From the NCBI RefSeq assembly GCF_024699945.1, contig NZ_JAJOMY010000001.1, positions 1,488,001 to 1,552,000 of the forward strand: a stretch of DNA of 64,000 nt, given 5' to 3'. Source of the DNA: Phenylobacterium sp. J426. GTDB lineage: Bacteria > Pseudomonadota > Alphaproteobacteria > Caulobacterales > Caulobacteraceae. Below the pieces are notes generated by a model that was not told the origin of the DNA, did not search any database, and was given only the letters and a program-made list of their open reading frames with translations. Shown piece by piece: positions 18,398 to 29,811 of the stretch (position 1 is the first letter of the stretch; every line of letters starts with the position of its first letter). Position numbers and translations under genes: made by a program.

Positions 18398-20928
<2,531 letters not shown>

Positions 20929-21005
20929 CTATGGATTCTTCGCTACCTATATAGGGTTTCGGTCTGATTCTGCACGTCTTTCGGCGCGCGGAGGGACCCT
21001 GTGTC

Positions 21006-22154
21006 TCAGCTGGCCGGCGCGAAGCCCGCCGCGTCCATTCGGAAGCCCTGGGCGCGGCCTTCGAGCCCCTCGAACAGATGGTCGTCGGTGCCGGTCAGGA
21101 AGGCCTGCAGGCCCAGCGCCTCGATCTCATCGAAGAGGGCGGCGCGGCGCGTACGGTCGAGGTGGGCGGCCACCTCGTCGAGCAGCAGGATCGGCGCGGG
21201 CTGGCCTTCGACGCGGGCCAGCCGGGCGGCCTGGGCGAGCACGAGGTTGAGGATCAGCGCCTTCTGCTCGCCGGTGGAGCACTCGGCGGCGGCGCGGTCC
21301 TTCTCGGCGTGCACGACGGCGAGGTCGCCGCGGTGCGGCCCGGTGAGCGACCGTCCCGCGCCGGCGTCGCGGTCGCGGGCGGCGGCGAGCGCCCGGGCGA
21401 GCCGCGTCTCGATCTCGGGCAAGTCGGCCCCGGACGCCGCCAGCTTTTCCCACTCGCCCGTCAGCGACAGCTTCGCTTGCGGGAACGGCCGTTCGCCGCG
21501 GGTGTCGATCTCGGCCTGCAGGGCCGCGAGGGTCCGCGCGCGAGCCTGGGCCATGAGGGCTCCGGCCTCGGCCATGCGGGTTTCGAGGGCTTCGAGCCAC
21601 GCCGGGTCCGCCGGGCCCAGGGAGGCGGCGTCGGTCAGGAGGCGCATACGTTCCCGCAGGGCCTTCTCATAGGCCTGGACGCGTGGCGCATGGCCGGGGT
21701 CGGCGGCGAAGACCAGCCGGTCGAGGAAGCGCCGGCGGTCCCCCGCGCCCTCCAGGAAGAGCCGGTCCTGGGCCGGCGTCAGCCACACCTGGCGCACGTA
21801 CTCGGCCAGACGGCCGGGCGGCGCGGGCTCGCCGTCGATCCGGACAACGCGGCGGGCGGCGCCCGGCAGCTCGACGCCGGTCCCCAGCCGGGTTTCGTCG
21901 CCGTCGGCCGCGAGGACCGCCGAGACGGCCCAGGCGCGCCCCACGGCCTCGCCCGGCAGCCGGCGGCCAACCTCGGCGATGCTCGCGCCGCGCAATCCGC
22001 GCCCAGGGATCAGAAAGCTGACCGCCTCCAGCAGGTTGGTCTTTCCGGCGCCGTTCGGCCCCGCAAGCCACACGGGCCGCCCGTCGAGCGCCAGCTCGGC
22101 CGTCGCATAGGACCGGAAGTCCGTCAGGGTCAGGCGGGTGAGGGCCGTTCGCAC
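21006..22154 (-). CDS. recF: DNA replication and repair protein RecF
   Basis: A 382-residue SMC-like ATPase that loads RecA at gaps. GTG start with [16 protein letters not shown]. Walker A is [14 protein letters not shown], the ABC-like signature region is [14 protein letters not shown] with [17 protein letters not shown], and Walker B is [12 protein letters not shown]. All are intact and the length is normal. It precedes gyrB by about 167 bp, which carry a TATATAGG stretch on the minus strand that could be a gyrB promoter. dnaA and dnaN are not in the window. Confidence 0.95.
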   Translation of the reverse strand: MRTALTRLTLTDFRSYATAELALDGRPVWLAGPNGAGKTNLLEAVSFLIPGRGLRGASIAEVGRRLPGEAVGRAWAVSAVLAADGDETRLGTGVELPGAARRVVRIDGEPAPPGRLAEYVRQVWLTPAQDRLFLEGAGDRRRFLDRLVFAADPGHAPRVQAYEKALRERMRLLTDAASLGPADPAWLEALETRMAEAGALMAQARARTLAALQAEIDTRGERPFPQAKLSLTGEWEKLAASGADLPEIETRLARALAAARDRDAGAGRSLTGPHRGDLAVVHAEKDRAAAECSTGEQKALILNLVLAQAARLARVEGQPAPILLLDEVAAHLDRTRRAALFDEIEALGLQAFLTGTDDHLFEGLEGRAQGFRMDAAGFAPAS

Positions 22155-22163
22155 CCGCGGGTC

Positions 22164-23099
22164 TTAGCCGTGGCGCTTGTGCGAGACCAGATGGACGACT
22201 CCGGCGATGATCCCGCCGACGATCAGTCCGATCACCGCCGAGACGAGGGCGAACGCCAGCCAGCTCGCCGCCGGCCCGACGCCAGGAAGCCTGGCGGCGG
22301 CCTCGGTGAGCGCGTGGGTGACCGCCGGGACCACCGGGGCGTGGTAGTGTTCCAGGCCGTGCAGCAGGATCCCGCCGCCGACCCAGAGCATGGCCGCGGT
22401 GCCGATGGTGGAAAGCCAGGCCAGCACGGTGGGCATGCCCCGCACCAGCCCGCAGCCGAACCGCTTGGTCCCCGCCCGCGGGCTCTTCGCGAAGTGCAGG
22501 CCGATGTCGTCCATCTTCACGATCAGCGCCACCACGCCATACACCCCGACGGTGATCAGCAGGCCGACGAGGGCGAGCGCGGCGGCCTGGATGGCTAGGG
22601 GGCGGTCGGTAAGCGTCGACAGCGCGATGGCCGTGATCTCGGCCGACAGGATCAGGTCGGTGCGGATCGCACCGGCGACCTTCTGCTTCTCGAGCTCCGC
22701 CGAGCCCAGGGCCATCTCGCCGATCTCGTCTGGAATGTCCTCGTGGCGCAGGGCCTCGATGATCTTCTCGGTCGCCTCGAAGGCGAGGTAGGCGCCGCCC
22801 AGCATCAGGATCGGGGTCACCGCCCAGGGGGCGAAGGCGCTGAGCAGCAGCGCGCCGGGCATCAGGAACAGGAACTTGTTCTTCAGCGACCCCAGCGCGA
22901 TCTTCCAGACGATCGGCAGTTCGCGGTCGGGCGTGAAGCCGGTGGCGTAGCTCGGCGTCACCGCCGTGTCGTCGACGACCACGCCCGCCGCCTTCGCGCC
23001 GGCCTTGCCGGCGGCGGCCGAGACGTCGTCCAGCGAGGCCGCCGCCACCTTGGCGATCGCCGCCACATCATCGAGAAGGGCGACCAGCCCGGAAGCCAT
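22164..23099 (-). CDS. DUF808 (YedI) family inner-membrane protein
   Basis: A 311-residue polytopic membrane protein. The N-terminus MASGLVALLDDVAAIAKVAAASLDDV and the following KAAGVVVDDTAVTPSYATG are family hallmarks. Five to six membrane segments follow, including AVTPILMLGGAYLAFEATEKIIE and the final IGLIVGGIIAGVVHL. Function is unknown; some members have been proposed as transporters. It ends 9 bp before the recF start and may be cotranscribed with recF and gyrB. Confidence 0.85.
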   Translation of the reverse strand: MASGLVALLDDVAAIAKVAAASLDDVSAAAGKAGAKAAGVVVDDTAVTPSYATGFTPDRELPIVWKIALGSLKNKFLFLMPGALLLSAFAPWAVTPILMLGGAYLAFEATEKIIEALRHEDIPDEIGEMALGSAELEKQKVAGAIRTDLILSAEITAIALSTLTDRPLAIQAAALALVGLLITVGVYGVVALIVKMDDIGLHFAKSPRAGTKRFGCGLVRGMPTVLAWLSTIGTAAMLWVGGGILLHGLEHYHAPVVPAVTHALTEAAARLPGVGPAASWLAFALVSAVIGLIVGGIIAGVVHLVSHKRHG

Positions 23100-23227
23100 G
23101 CGACGTCTCCATCCTGAACGGGTCGCTCCCTAACGCGCCGATCGCGTCCGATTTCCGCGAGCAGCGTGTCACAGCGCTTCCCATATCAGCGTCTAAGCTG
23201 AACCGTGGAAAATGGGGACAGAGAGAG

Positions 23228-24025
23228 ATGAGCCAGACCGCCAAGGCCGAAGCCTTCCGCAAACTGCACCGAGGCGCCGAGATTCTGGTGCTGCCCAACG
23301 CCTGGGACGCGGCCAGCGCCGCCGTCATGGCCGACGCCGGCGCGAAGGCGGTGGCCACCTCCTCGGCCGCCGTCGCCTGGGCGCACGGGTACGCCGACGG
23401 CGACCTGATGCCGGTGGACAAGGCGGTGATGACGGTGGCCGAGGTCGTCCGCGTCGTCGACGTGCCGGTCACCGCCGACTTCGAGGGCGGCTACACCGAC
23501 GATCTGGGCAAGCTGGTGGAGAACGTCACCCGCGTCATCGAGGCCGGCGCGGTCGGGATCAATCTAGAGGACGGCGGCCGCTCGCCCGAGCTGCACGCGG
23601 CCAAGATCGAGGCGATCAGGACGGCGCTGGGCGACCGGCTGTTCGTCAACGCCCGCACCGACGTCTACCTGCGTGGCCTTGCCGAGGGCCACGCGGCCTA
23701 CGCCGAGACGATCGCCCGCGCTGAGCGCTACCGTGCCGCGGGAGCGGACGGCATCTTCGTCCCCGGTCCCGCCGACGCCGACCTGATCGGCCGGCTGGCG
23801 GGCGAGATCCACCTGCCGCTGAACGTCATGGCCTGGCCGGGCATGCCGGCCGCGGCGCGGTTGCAGGCGCTGGGCGTGCGGCGGCTGTCCTCCGCGACCC
23901 ACCCGTTCCGCCTCGCCTACGCCGCGCTGGCGCGGGCGATCGAGGCCTATGTCCGGGACGGGGACCCCGACGCGCTGGCCCGGGCCGCCGAGGGCGCGCC
24001 GGCGCTGCAGAAGCGCTTCAGCTAG
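23228..24025 (+). CDS. Isocitrate lyase/PEP mutase superfamily enzyme
   Basis: A 265-residue TIM-barrel protein of the phosphoenolpyruvate mutase/2-methylisocitrate lyase group. Motifs: ILVLPNAWDAASAAVMADAG, ATSSAAVAWAHGYADGD, VPVTADFEGGYTDD with the metal-site acidic residues, GINLEDGG and VNARTDVYLRG. Substrate is uncertain; this short subgroup includes carboxyvinyl-carboxyphosphonate mutase-like and oxaloacetate-hydrolase-like proteins. A promoter region of 128 bp precedes it. Its stop overlaps that of the convergent CobW gene as CTAG. Confidence 0.82.
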   Translation: MSQTAKAEAFRKLHRGAEILVLPNAWDAASAAVMADAGAKAVATSSAAVAWAHGYADGDLMPVDKAVMTVAEVVRVVDVPVTADFEGGYTDDLGKLVENVTRVIEAGAVGINLEDGGRSPELHAAKIEAIRTALGDRLFVNARTDVYLRGLAEGHAAYAETIARAERYRAAGADGIFVPGPADADLIGRLAGEIHLPLNVMAWPGMPAAARLQALGVRRLSSATHPFRLAYAALARAIEAYVRDGDPDALARAAEGAPALQKRFS

Positions 24026-25104
24026 GCGGCGATGCAGCTCTCGAAGCCGGCTTTCAGGCCGGCTTCGTCGAGGTTGCGCCCGATGAAGACGAGGCGCGAG
24101 TAGCGCTTGTCGCTCTCGCGCCAAGGACCTTGGAAGTCGCCCTCAAGGATCATGTGCACGGCTTGGAACACGAGCCGCCGGTCCTCGCCCTTCACGTCCA
24201 GGATGCCTTTGGCGCGGAGGATGTCGACGCCCTGCGTCTGCAGCACGTTGTTGAGCCAAGCCGTGACCTTGTTGGCGTCGATCGGTCGGTCCGCCGTCAG
24301 CGAGATGGAACTGATGCCGCTCTCGGCCACGTGGTCGTGGATGTGCCCATGGTCATGATGATGGTCGTGATGGTGGCCATGATCATGATCATGATGATGG
24401 TCGTGATCGTGGTCGTGGCCGCAGTGCTCGTCGTGCACGTGGCCCGGCTCGCCGTGCGCCGGGTTCAGGAACTCCGGCTGCAGCTCGGTAATCCGGTTCA
24501 GGTCGAAGGCGTGGCGGCCCAGGATGGCGTCCAGCGGCACGTTCGAACGTTGGGCGCGACGGATCGGCGCCAATGGGTTCAGCGTGCGAATGGCCTTCTC
24601 GACCTCGGCCAGTTCGGCCTCGTCGACGAGGTCGGTCTTGTTGAGGATGATCTGGTCGGCGAAGGCGATCTGCTCGGCCGCCTCCCGGGAATCCTTTAGT
24701 CGCAGCGGCAGGTGCTTGGCGTCGACGACAGTCGTCACGCTGTCCAGTTCGGTGCGGGCGCGGACGTCGTCGTCGACGAAGAAGGTCTGGGCGACCGGCG
24801 CCGGATCGGCCAGGCCGGTGGTCTCGACGATGATGGCGTCGAACTTGCCCTTGCGCTTCATGAGGCCGGAGAGCACGCGGATCAGGTCGCCGCGCACTGT
24901 GCAGCAGACGCACCCGTTGTTCATCTCAAAGACCTCTTCGTCGGCGCCGACGATCAGGTCGTTGTCGATGCCCACCTCGCCGAACTCGTTGACGATGACG
25001 GCGTACTTCTTGCCGTGGTCCTCGGAGAGGATGCGGTTCAGGAGAGTGGTCTTGCCTGCGCCGAGGTAGCCGGTCAGGACTGTGACGGGTGTCTTGTCGC
25101 TCAT
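24022..25104 (-). CDS. CobW/COG0523 family GTPase, probable zinc metallochaperone
   Basis: A 360-residue G3E GTPase. Walker A is GYLGAGKTTLLNRIL, the metal-binding CxCC motif is GCVCCTVRGDLIR, and the guanine motif is ILNKTD. Residues ~221-259 form a linker extremely rich in His and Asp with one Cys, typical of a metal-binding loop, followed by the CobW C-terminal domain. COG0523 GTPases under zinc control hand zinc to target enzymes during starvation. The divergent gene is a cation transporter, and the shared 72-bp gap carries a Zur-like palindrome. Zinc is inferred from that site; cobalt or nickel cannot be excluded. Confidence 0.88.
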   Translation of the reverse strand: MSDKTPVTVLTGYLGAGKTTLLNRILSEDHGKKYAVIVNEFGEVGIDNDLIVGADEEVFEMNNGCVCCTVRGDLIRVLSGLMKRKGKFDAIIVETTGLADPAPVAQTFFVDDDVRARTELDSVTTVVDAKHLPLRLKDSREAAEQIAFADQIILNKTDLVDEAELAEVEKAIRTLNPLAPIRRAQRSNVPLDAILGRHAFDLNRITELQPEFLNPAHGEPGHVHDEHCGHDHDHDHHHDHDHGHHHDHHHDHGHIHDHVAESGISSISLTADRPIDANKVTAWLNNVLQTQGVDILRAKGILDVKGEDRRLVFQAVHMILEGDFQGPWRESDKRYSRLVFIGRNLDEAGLKAGFESCIAA

Positions 25105-25159
25105 GCCGGACCATGTAGGGCGACAGCGCGAACTTATGAAGTGGCGTTCTCAAGCTGGG

Positions 25160-25176
25160 GTGTTATAAAGTAACAC
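25160..25176. promoter_or_regulatory. Zur-like operator between the CobW and CDF genes
   Basis: GTGTTA and TAACAC form a perfect inverted repeat with a 5-bp AT-rich spacer. Its reverse complement matches the site at 29908 in 16 of 17 positions. The pattern fits zinc-uptake-regulator boxes of alphaproteobacteria. It ends directly at the ATG of the CDF gene and lies 55 bp before the CobW start, so one site could control both. Confidence 0.72.
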
Positions 25177-26142
25177 ATGACGATCGCTGAGCGCCCCGAC
25201 CTGCGACCCGAGCCGCTGGACTCGTTCCGGCAGGACCGGACCTATCTCGGCGCCGACCACCGGCGCAACGAGCGCCGCACCTGGCTGGTGACGGCGATCT
25301 GCGCCGCCATGCTGGTCGTGCTGGTGGCGGGCGGCGCCGTCACGGGATCGCTCGCCCTGATGGCGGCGGGCCTGCACATGGCCGCCCACGTGATCGCCCT
25401 GCTGGTGGCGGCAGGCGCCTACGCCCTGGCCCGTCGTCACGCGGGCAATCCGGCCTTCAGCTTCGGCACCGGCAAGCTGGGGTACCTCGCGGGGTTCGCG
25501 AACGCCGTGGTGCTGGCCGCGACCGCGGTGATCATCGCCGTCGAGAGCCTGGAGCGGATCCTCAACCCCCACATCGTCGACTACCATGGCGCCCTCCCGA
25601 TCGCGGTGGGCAGCCTGGCTGTCACCCTCGTCTGCATCTGGCTGCTCCGCCCCAGCCATTCCCACGCGGCCCGCAACGACCCGGACGGCGACCTCAACCT
25701 CTCGGCCGTCCACCTGCACCTGACCGCGGATGCGGCCGTTTCGGTTCTGGCCGTGGCCGCCGTCCTCGTCGGCCAGCAGCTGGACTGGCGCTTCGCCGAC
25801 CCGCTGGCCGGCCTCCTGGCCGCGGGCCTTGTCGCTCAGTTCGCGCTCAAGCTCCTGCGCCGGGCGGGCGCCGCGCTCCTCGACATCAACCCCTCGCCCG
25901 AACTTACCGCCGAGGTGCGCGCCCGTCTCGCCGCCGGGGGCGAGCAGGTCATCGACCTGCATCTCTGGCGCCTGGGGCCCGGCCACCACGCGGTCATCGC
26001 CGTGCTGGCGGCCGACCATCCCCAGCCTGCCGAGGCCTACCGCGCCCGGCTGGCGGGCCTCGCCGGCATTTCGCACGTCACCGTGGAGGTGCGCGGATCC
26101 GATCACGCGCACGATTGTGACCACGCTCACGCCCACGGTTAG
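25177..26142 (+). CDS. Cation diffusion facilitator, DmeF-like (cobalt/nickel/zinc efflux)
   Basis: A 321-residue CDF transporter. About six membrane segments are visible, with metal-site motifs AGLHMAAHV in TM2 and HLTADAAVSV in TM5. TM2 uses His where zinc-type CDFs usually have Asp, as in DmeF-like members. FSFGTGKLGYLAGFANAVVLAA is a family signature. The C-terminal cytoplasmic domain ends in a His-rich DHAHDCDHAHAHG tail. The ATG directly abuts the operator and has no normal ribosome-binding site, so the mRNA may be leaderless or the true start may lie further in. Divergent from the CobW gene. Confidence 0.85.
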   Translation: MTIAERPDLRPEPLDSFRQDRTYLGADHRRNERRTWLVTAICAAMLVVLVAGGAVTGSLALMAAGLHMAAHVIALLVAAGAYALARRHAGNPAFSFGTGKLGYLAGFANAVVLAATAVIIAVESLERILNPHIVDYHGALPIAVGSLAVTLVCIWLLRPSHSHAARNDPDGDLNLSAVHLHLTADAAVSVLAVAAVLVGQQLDWRFADPLAGLLAAGLVAQFALKLLRRAGAALLDINPSPELTAEVRARLAAGGEQVIDLHLWRLGPGHHAVIAVLAADHPQPAEAYRARLAGLAGISHVTVEVRGSDHAHDCDHAHAHG

Positions 26143-26155
26143 GTAAGCTGGGAGC

Positions 26156-27317
26156 GTGCCGATGCGTATGTCCCGCCGCCGCTTCCGCAAGCCGATCCGG
26201 CCGCGTCCCCGCCTACTGGCGCTGAGCGCCGCCCTGTTGCTGACCGCCGCTGGGGCCGGCGGTTTCGCGGCCTATCAGAACGCTGCGCCCGGGCCGCAGG
26301 TCCGCCTGACCGGCGGGCCTCTGCCGGTGGCGATCCCCGTCGCGCCCCCGGCGCCCAAGGACCTGCAGGACGCGCTGAGCGCGCTGGTCCGCGCGTACGG
26401 CGAGGAGGTGGGTGTTGCGGTCACCGACGTCTCCGCGGGCTGGACGGCCGGCGTCGATCCCGATGGGCTCTACCCGCAGCAGAGCGTCTCGAAGCTTTGG
26501 GTCGCCATCGCCGTGCTGAAGGCCGCCGACGAAGGCCGGCTCGCCATCGACCAGCCGGTCGTGCTGCACGAGGAGGACCGCTCGGTCTTCTACCAGCCGG
26601 TCAGCTACAACATCCGACCCGGCGGCTACACGACCGACATCGAGGCGCTGCTGCGCCGGGCCATCGTCCAGAGCGACAACGCCGCCAACGACCGGCTGAT
26701 CAAGGCGGCGGGCGGGCCCGGGGTCGTCGGCGAGGCCCTGGATCGCCTGCAGCTCGAGGGGGATCGCCGTCGGCGCCTATGAGCGCGACCTCCAGGCCCG
26801 GGTCGCCGGCCTCACCTGGCGGCCCGAGTACGGCACGGGCTGGAACTTCCAGGCGGCCCGCGAGCAGCTCCCGGCGCAGGTGCGCGAGGCCGCGCTCGCC
26901 GACTATCTCCGGGATCCCCTCGACGGCGCCCAGCCCGCGGCCATCACCCGCGCGCTCGCCCGGCTGCACAAGGGCGAGCTGCTGTCGCCTGCCGCGACCC
27001 AGCATCTGCTTGGCCTGCTGGCTGACGTCCGCACCGGCCCGCAGCGGCTCAAGGGCGGCCTACCGCCCGGCTGGACCATTGGCCACAAGACCGGCACCGG
27101 CCAGGACTACCGGGGCACCTCGGTGGGCATCAACGACGTGGGCCTCCTGACCGCGCCGGACGGCCGGACCTATGCGGTGGCGGTGATGATGCGGCGGACC
27201 CACAAGCCGGTGCCGCAGCGGCTGGAGCTGATGCAGGCTGTCACCCGCACGGTGGCGGCGCACTGGGCCGGCGACGGCCCGCAGCTCGTTACCGCCAGCC
27301 GGAACGCGGCCGACTAG
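26156..27317 (+). CDS. Class A beta-lactamase-like serine hydrolase (one-base insertion)
   Basis: Exported protein of 386 residues after removing one G from the G5 run at 26758-26762, where the frame breaks. GTG start, then a basic N-terminus and membrane segment (signal or anchor). Serine hydrolase motifs are intact: SVSK (Ser nucleophile and Lys), QSDNAAND (SDN) and GHKTGTG (KTG). The omega-loop glutamate of true class A beta-lactamases is not evident; DPLDGAQPAAITRALARL fills that position. It may therefore be a DD-peptidase-like or other penicillin-interacting hydrolase in the periplasm. It follows the CDF gene by 13 bp and may share its transcript. The stop overlaps that of the convergent gene as CTAG. 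Confidence 0.8.
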
Positions 27318-27724
27318 GGCCGCTCGATCCCCTTCACCAGCGTCAGCTTGATCGGCTCGCCGGTCATGTCCTTGCCGGCCCACACCGCGCCGACGCCGCC
27401 GTCAGAGGGGAAGTCGGTGCAGTAGCTGACCGGGATCGGGATCGGCTTGGACTGCTTCAGGCACACCTTCTCGCCCTTCACCGACCATTTGCCGGAGTTC
27501 GCCTTGCCGCGCCGGCCGATGGCGTCCCAGGTGCCGTCGGGGTGCAGCCAGATGCGCTGATGCTTGCCGTCGGGATACAGCGCCTTGATCGTGTTGCCGA
27601 AGGCGGCCGGCACGCCGCGCGGTTCGGCGGAAGCCGGTTCGCCCGCCTGGACGTTCAGGCCCAGGAACGTCGCATAGGCGGCGACGGAGACGCGGACGAG
27701 GCTCAAGGTGGGTCTGGTGCGCAT
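27314..27724 (-). CDS. Hypothetical exported protein
   Basis: A 136-residue protein; the ATG at 27724 starts a signal peptide (MRTRPTLSLVRVSVAAYATF, cleavage near residue 30). The mature part contains PDGKHQRIWLHPDGTWDAIGRRG and SGKWSVKGEKVCLKQ, which look like two strands of a small beta-barrel domain that reports on Gly/Trp repeats, and two cysteines that may pair. Similar small periplasmic proteins are common in Caulobacterales, but I cannot name a family. Convergent with the serine hydrolase through CTAG. Confidence 0.6.
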   Translation of the reverse strand: MRTRPTLSLVRVSVAAYATFLGLNVQAGEPASAEPRGVPAAFGNTIKALYPDGKHQRIWLHPDGTWDAIGRRGKANSGKWSVKGEKVCLKQSKPIPIPVSYCTDFPSDGGVGAVWAGKDMTGEPIKLTLVKGIERP

Positions 27725-27837
27725 GAGGGACTGGAACGCAGAACGTTGAAATCGGCGCCAACAGCGGCTGGACTCGACACCTGCCCCGGCGCACGTGAAC
27801 TGAAGCTGACAAGCTTGGCTGAAGCGACGAGGACTTG

Positions 27838-28071
27838 ATGGACGACCAAACAATCCCGGCCGACGCCGAGCGGGCCGGCATGCTGGCGGCGCTGCACGCG
27901 GTGATCATCGGCATGCTCTCGACCCTGAAGCGCAAGGGCGTGCTCACGCCCGAGGAGGTCGATCACATCTTCGAGGCGGGGCTCGTCACCTTCGAGCGCG
28001 GCGACCAGGACGCCGTGAAACAGGCGGCCCAGCTGACGCTGCAGATCCTCGCCCGCTCACTGAAAGATTGA
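27838..28071 (+). CDS. Small cytoplasmic protein of unknown function
   Basis: A 77-residue, largely alpha-helical product without signal or membrane segment. The ATG at 27838 is preceded by ACGAGGA. A TTG one codon earlier is an unlikely start. The sequence alternates a hydrophobic helix (MLAALHAVIIGMLSTL) with acidic residues (LTPEEVDHIFEAG) and could dimerise. It heads a row of three small plus-strand genes. Confidence 0.6.
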   Translation: MDDQTIPADAERAGMLAALHAVIIGMLSTLKRKGVLTPEEVDHIFEAGLVTFERGDQDAVKQAAQLTLQILARSLKD

Positions 28072-28110
28072 TCCTGGAACCGGGCGGGTGACGCCTCCGT
28101 TGCCTTTCCC

Positions 28111-28368
28111 ATGGCCAAAGCCGCCCGCAGAAGCCCCGATCGTGTGGAGGCCGCCGGGTTCTTCATGAGCCGGGCGCAGGAGGCGATCGACGCCGCCGAG
28201 GCGGCGCGCAACGAGGAGGCCTCGGCGGCCTTCTACAAGGAGGCCGAGACGTGGCTGTACATGGCCAGCCGCTGCCTCAATCCTGAGGGCGAGACGGCGC
28301 GACCCATGACGCTCGACGTCGCCCCGCCCCGGGTGCGCGGCGAGCGCCGCAGCTTCATGGAGGACTGA
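28111..28368 (+). CDS. Small helical protein of unknown function
   Basis: An 85-residue product. Residues ~18-55 form an Ala/Glu-rich helical hairpin (SRAQEAIDAAEAARNEEASAAFYKEAE) resembling a single TPR-like unit. It has no signal peptide. It ends 2 bp before the next small gene, so the two are probably cotranscribed. Confidence 0.55.
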   Translation: MAKAARRSPDRVEAAGFFMSRAQEAIDAAEAARNEEASAAFYKEAETWLYMASRCLNPEGETARPMTLDVAPPRVRGERRSFMED

Positions 28369-28370
28369 AG

Positions 28371-28637
28371 ATGATCCGAGCCGCCACTGCAGCCACGCTC
28401 GCGGCCCTCGCCGCCGCGGCCTGCGCCGAGACGCCGGACCGGCAGGCCGCCGCCACCGGAACGAGGTCCGACACCTCGGCGAGCTCACCCATGACGGTCA
28501 ATCCGGTAACCCCGGGGACTCCGCCGCCTGCGCAGGGGCAGGCGATCCCCTCGACTCCGCCGACGCTGAGCGAGGACCCGGCGCGCCAGACCGACGACAA
28601 GGCCATGCCGCCTGGCCCGGTCAACCCGGGCGCCTGA
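28371..28637 (+). CDS. Small proline-rich lipoprotein
   Basis: An 88-residue protein with a signal peptide and a lipobox-like AAAAC, giving lipidation near residue 18. The mature part is low-complexity, rich in Pro, Thr, Ala and Gly, and probably disordered. It starts 2 bp after the previous gene. Its TGA sits one base from the stop of the convergent winged-helix gene. Confidence 0.5.
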   Translation: MIRAATAATLAALAAAACAETPDRQAAATGTRSDTSASSPMTVNPVTPGTPPPAQGQAIPSTPPTLSEDPARQTDDKAMPPGPVNPGA

Positions 28638-28638
28638 G

Positions 28639-29805
28639 TCAGGAGCCCGGGATCACCGGCGTCGCCGACAGGTTCGTGCGGCCCAGTCCCTCGACGCGGT
28701 ACAGCGCGCCCTCGGGGCCGGGCGTCCTGGCCCGCAGCCGCTTCGGGTCGGCGGCGATCTCCGCCGCCTGCATGACGCCGATGTCCCGCGCCCCGGCGAC
28801 GATCACGATGCGCTCGCCTCCCGGCGCCGTGAAGCTGGCGATATAGCCGTAATCGACGTTGGGGCGGCCGGCGTGCGCCGTGCCCGCGCCGCTGACGAAG
28901 GTCTCTCGGGTCCGGCGGTCGACCAGCTCGTCGTAGGTTTCGCCCACCTCGAAGCGGGAGCGCTCGAAGACAGGGTCGTGCAGCAGCCGCAGGGCTGAGA
29001 GATAGCCGACGTAGATCACGTCCGAGCCCTTCAGCATCTGCGGCGTGAGCTGGGAGGAGGTGACCAGCCCGACGCGGTCGCCGCCGGCCGCCAGCCGCCG
29101 CGCCAGGGGCATGATCTCGCGCAGCGCCAGCGTGGCGCCCACGGGCGTGTAATAGGTGTCGAGGTCGACGTACCGGCCCTGCAGCTCGGGCCGCGCCATG
29201 AGGAGGCTGTCGAGGTCGGCCGCCGAGTTGATGTCGAAGGCGCGGATCATCCGCTTCGGCCCATCGCCCTGCTCGGTGTCTCCGAAGATGTAGTAGTCGC
29301 CCACGACCACCAGCAGGGGGCGGTCCTGGCCCACGCCAGCCCACAGCGGCGCGGCCGCGATACGGTCGAGTTCGCGGGCCGGCGCCGTCGCGCGCGCAAG
29401 CCAGGCGCCCCCCAGCACCGCCATCGTGACCAGCAGCAGGGCCGCCGCGACCGCCCAGCGCCAGGGGCGCTCCTCCCGCGCGACGGCGCGGGGCTCCGGG
29501 GCCTCGATCAGAGCCAGCCGGTACTCGCCGAGCGGCAGCGACAGCCTCGGCGAGCTGTCGGCGTAGAAGTCGTCCAGCTTCTTGCGGAGGCGGTGGACAT
29601 AGACCCGCACCGAGGCGTCGCCGGCGAGATCCACCGCGCGGCCGAAGACCTCGACGGCGATGTCGGCCTCGCGCACCGGCCGGCCCGCGACGGCCTGCTG
29701 CGCCAGATACTCGAACAGGCGCGAAAGACCCTGCGAACGTCCCAGAACGCCGCTGGCGCGCACTCGCGCAACCTCCGCTTCCAGGCCGTCCTCCGGGCCG
29801 TCCAT
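28639..29805 (-). CDS. Membrane-anchored winged-helix regulator
   Basis: A 388-residue protein. Residues ~10-100 form a winged-helix DNA-binding domain of the OmpR/ToxR type (LSRLFEYLAQQAVAGRPV, VRVYVHRLRKKLDDFY). A single membrane segment follows at about 112-135. The C-terminal ~250 residues are predicted extracytoplasmic, with YIFGDTEQGDG and VDYGYIASFTAPGGERIVI. This layout, DNA-binding domain inside and sensor outside, resembles ToxR/CadC one-component sensors. Its ligand is unknown. Two direct repeats of CTGTAAC lie just upstream and may be its own target. Confidence 0.72.
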   Translation of the reverse strand: MDGPEDGLEAEVARVRASGVLGRSQGLSRLFEYLAQQAVAGRPVREADIAVEVFGRAVDLAGDASVRVYVHRLRKKLDDFYADSSPRLSLPLGEYRLALIEAPEPRAVAREERPWRWAVAAALLLVTMAVLGGAWLARATAPARELDRIAAAPLWAGVGQDRPLLVVVGDYYIFGDTEQGDGPKRMIRAFDINSAADLDSLLMARPELQGRYVDLDTYYTPVGATLALREIMPLARRLAAGGDRVGLVTSSQLTPQMLKGSDVIYVGYLSALRLLHDPVFERSRFEVGETYDELVDRRTRETFVSGAGTAHAGRPNVDYGYIASFTAPGGERIVIVAGARDIGVMQAAEIAADPKRLRARTPGPEGALYRVEGLGRTNLSATPVIPGS

Positions 29806-29811
29806 ACGTGC

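Noticed and set aside
24329..24441. Repetitive triplets as a CRISPR or microsatellite array
   Set aside because: They are in-frame codons of the His/Asp-rich loop in the CobW GTPase, with no spacers.
26156..27317. Serine hydrolase as two genes or a pseudogene
   Set aside because: One G fewer in the G5 run joins all three motifs into one normal-length enzyme, so a base error explains it better.
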